Positions 5,953 to 7,407 of a DNA stretch of 7,407 nucleotides are shown here, piece after piece. The stretch is from assembly GCA_963593905.1 (NCBI GenBank), contig CAVBBL010000050.1, positions 1 to 7,407 on the forward strand, given 5' to 3'. The notes beneath the pieces were generated by a model. The model had not been told where the DNA came from and did no database searches. It worked only from the letters and a program-made list of their open reading frames with translations. Position 1 is the first letter of the stretch, and each line of letters begins with the position of its first letter. Source of the stretch: CAG-791 sp963593905 (lineage in GTDB: Bacteria > Bacillota > Clostridia > Lachnospirales > Lachnospiraceae). A program made the translations under genes and the position numbers.

Positions 5953-7323
5953 ATGATGCGTTTTTTTCAAACAATTCTGAATGTGCTGCTTTCAATCTCA
6001 GATTTTATATGGAGCTATCCGCTGATCATTCTCACTGTTGTAGTTGCGGTAACGCTGACAATCGGGACCGGCTTTTTCCAGTTTCGTTATTTCGGCGCAG
6101 CGATGAAAAATACATTTGGCAAGATGTTTTCGTCAAAGTCATCGGATAAAGGAATCAGCTCGGTGGCGGCAGTGTGTTCGGCTTTAGCCAATACATTAGG
6201 TGTCGGTAATATCGCCGGTGTAGCCGTGGCAATTGCGCTGGGCGGACCGGGCGCAGTATTTTGGATGTGGGTCGTGGCTCTGCTTGGTATGATTGTTAAG
6301 TATGGAGAAATTGCGCTCACCATTAAGTACAGAGAAGTTGATTCTGAGACAGGAATGTATAAAGGTGGCATTATGTATTATGCCAGGAAGGGCCTTGGCA
6401 AAGGATTTGCCTGGGTTGGCGGGTTATGGTGCCTGATTATAGCACTTGTGGAGATATTAGCGCCGGCTGTTCAGATTAATTCCTTGTCAGGTGCTCTTAC
6501 TACGTATTTTTCTATTAACCCCCTGATTATCGGTATCTTATGTGCGATTGCTATCGGAGCAGTATTGCTTGGCGGTTTGAAGAGAATCAGTAAATTTGCC
6601 ACCTTAGTGGTGCCATTTATGGCAGTTTCTTATGTTATAGTTGCCTTATTTGTTATTTTCACAAATGTGGGATCTATTCCGACAGCGTTTGGATTAATTT
6701 TCTCCAAAGCATTTACAGGAACAGCAGCAACCGGCGGATTTACAGGCGCAGCCCTTGCGGCATCCATTCGATGGGGCGTTGCCAGAGGTGTATATTCCAA
6801 TGAGGCAGGTAATGGAACGGCACCGATCGTTCACGCAGCAGCTGATGTAGATCATCCGGCCAAGCAGGCGATTTGGGGCATCGTGGAAGTATTTGTCGAT
6901 ACCATTATTGTTTGCACGATGACGGCACTTGTTATTTTAGTTACAGGCGTATGGACATCCGGAGAAGGCGGAGCAACGCTTACCACGATGGGTTTTGCAG
7001 CAGGTATCGGAAGTGAAAAAATCGCAGGTATTTTTGTTTCCATTGTCATTTTCTTTTTTGCATTTACCACTGCGACGGTAAGTGTATTCTACGGACAGAC
7101 ATGCCTTGGATATTTTACAAGGAATAAAATAGTGAAAACCGGTTATGCGATCCTTGCAAGCTGCATGGCCATCGTGGGAGCTGTTGGCGGTCTTTCCACA
7201 ATCTGGGGACTTGCTGATTTAGGATTAGGATTGGCAACACTTGTAAATCTGTGCGTTGTATTTGCCCTTAGAAAAGACATTTACAAAATTACGGCAGAGT
7301 ATAAGGAGATGCTAAAAAAATAA
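5953..7323 (+). CDS. AGCS-family sodium:amino acid (alanine/glycine-type) symporter
   Basis: A 456-residue inner-membrane carrier of the alanine or glycine:cation symporter family, which imports small neutral amino acids with Na+ or H+. Family signatures include ANTLGVGNIAGVAVAI and GGPGAVFWMW (79-106), MYKGGIMYYARKGLG (135-149), APAVQINSLSGAL (170-182), WGVARGVYSNEAGNGTAPI (274-292) and DTIIVCTMTALVILVTGVW (316-334). About ten to eleven membrane segments are visible and the length is normal. I chose ATG 5953 (followed by a second ATG at 5956) because AGGAGGGAGGT sits at 5940-5950; a TTG at 5932 would start inside the terminator. The late FAFTT segment reads FAFTTATVSVFYGQTC (369-384), whereas many members have a G-W-x-Y-Y-G-E type sequence there, so the substrate may differ from alanine. 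Expression is probably set by the operator array and leader terminator in front of it. Confidence 0.93.
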   Translation: MMRFFQTILNVLLSISDFIWSYPLIILTVVVAVTLTIGTGFFQFRYFGAAMKNTFGKMFSSKSSDKGISSVAAVCSALANTLGVGNIAGVAVAIALGGPGAVFWMWVVALLGMIVKYGEIALTIKYREVDSETGMYKGGIMYYARKGLGKGFAWVGGLWCLIIALVEILAPAVQINSLSGALTTYFSINPLIIGILCAIAIGAVLLGGLKRISKFATLVVPFMAVSYVIVALFVIFTNVGSIPTAFGLIFSKAFTGTAATGGFTGAALAASIRWGVARGVYSNEAGNGTAPIVHAAADVDHPAKQAIWGIVEVFVDTIIVCTMTALVILVTGVWTSGEGGATLTTMGFAAGIGSEKIAGIFVSIVIFFFAFTTATVSVFYGQTCLGYFTRNKIVKTGYAILASCMAIVGAVGGLSTIWGLADLGLGLATLVNLCVVFALRKDIYKITAEYKEMLKK

Positions 7324-7354
7324 GCTGCAGACAGGCTGCGGCATAAAGAGGTAA

Positions 7355-7390
7355 GTTTGAAAGAAATGCTCGATAGCATTTCTTTCAAAC
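7355..7390. repeat. Perfect 16-bp inverted repeat downstream of the symporter gene
   Basis: GTTTGAAAGAAATGCT (7355-7370) and AGCATTTCTTTCAAAC (7375-7390) are exact reverse complements around the loop CGAT. A second, outer inverted repeat, CGGCAT (7339-7344) with ATGCCG (7398-7403), encloses the hairpin. No T-run follows on either strand, so it is not a classical intrinsic terminator, although it lies 31 bases after the symporter stop codon and could still stabilise a 3' end. The window ends too soon to see the next gene. Confidence 0.85.
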
Positions 7391-7407
7391 CGCATTGATG
7401 CCGTAAA

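Overview
The window looks like a piece of a chromosome from an anaerobic Clostridia bacterium, most likely a gut Lachnospiraceae relative. This is inferred from the FprA-type flavodiiron protein (an oxygen/NO detoxifier of strict anaerobes), AGGAGG-type ribosome binding sites, moderate GC content and the protein flavour. No rRNA, tRNA, CRISPR array or insertion sequence is visible.

Left block, + strand (1-4854). A GC-rich, hairpin-dense non-coding stretch (about 1-150) precedes a possible promoter and fprA (219-1394), whose seven di-iron ligand positions are all intact. No terminator follows fprA. Next come a 23-codon small ORF with a strong ribosome binding site (1446-1517), a PMT-type membrane glycosyltransferase (1523-3550) and a second GT-C-like membrane protein (3547-4854) that overlaps it by 4 bases. 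The two membrane enzymes probably form a surface or envelope glycosylation pair using polyprenyl-phosphate sugars. Their acceptor and sugar cannot be read from the sequence. The first enzyme carries an unusual N-terminal membrane extension and a discoidin-like extracytoplasmic insert just before its catalytic Asp-Glu loop.

Middle. A long hairpin (4881-4930) lies between the convergent ends of the second glycosyltransferase and an IclR-family regulator gene (minus strand, 4929-5711), and should terminate transcription from both sides.

Right block. The IclR gene is divergent from an AGCS-family sodium:amino acid symporter gene (5953-7323). The intergenic region carries the most striking regulatory signal of the window. 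Three 16-bp palindromes (consensus GTTYGYATATRCRAAC) are spaced exactly 18 bp centre to centre and start inside a predicted -10 box. They are followed by a textbook intrinsic terminator that ends just before the symporter's ribosome binding site. The simplest reading is a local circuit in which the IclR protein senses a small molecule, binds the triple operator and controls the symporter, with a second control layer by conditional termination in the leader. The window ends in a perfect 16-bp hairpin without a T-tract, nested within a second inverted repeat.

No clearly new multi-gene system is visible. The candidates worth a second look are the operator-plus-attenuator control region, the domain-inserted PMT-like enzyme and the small ORF in front of it.
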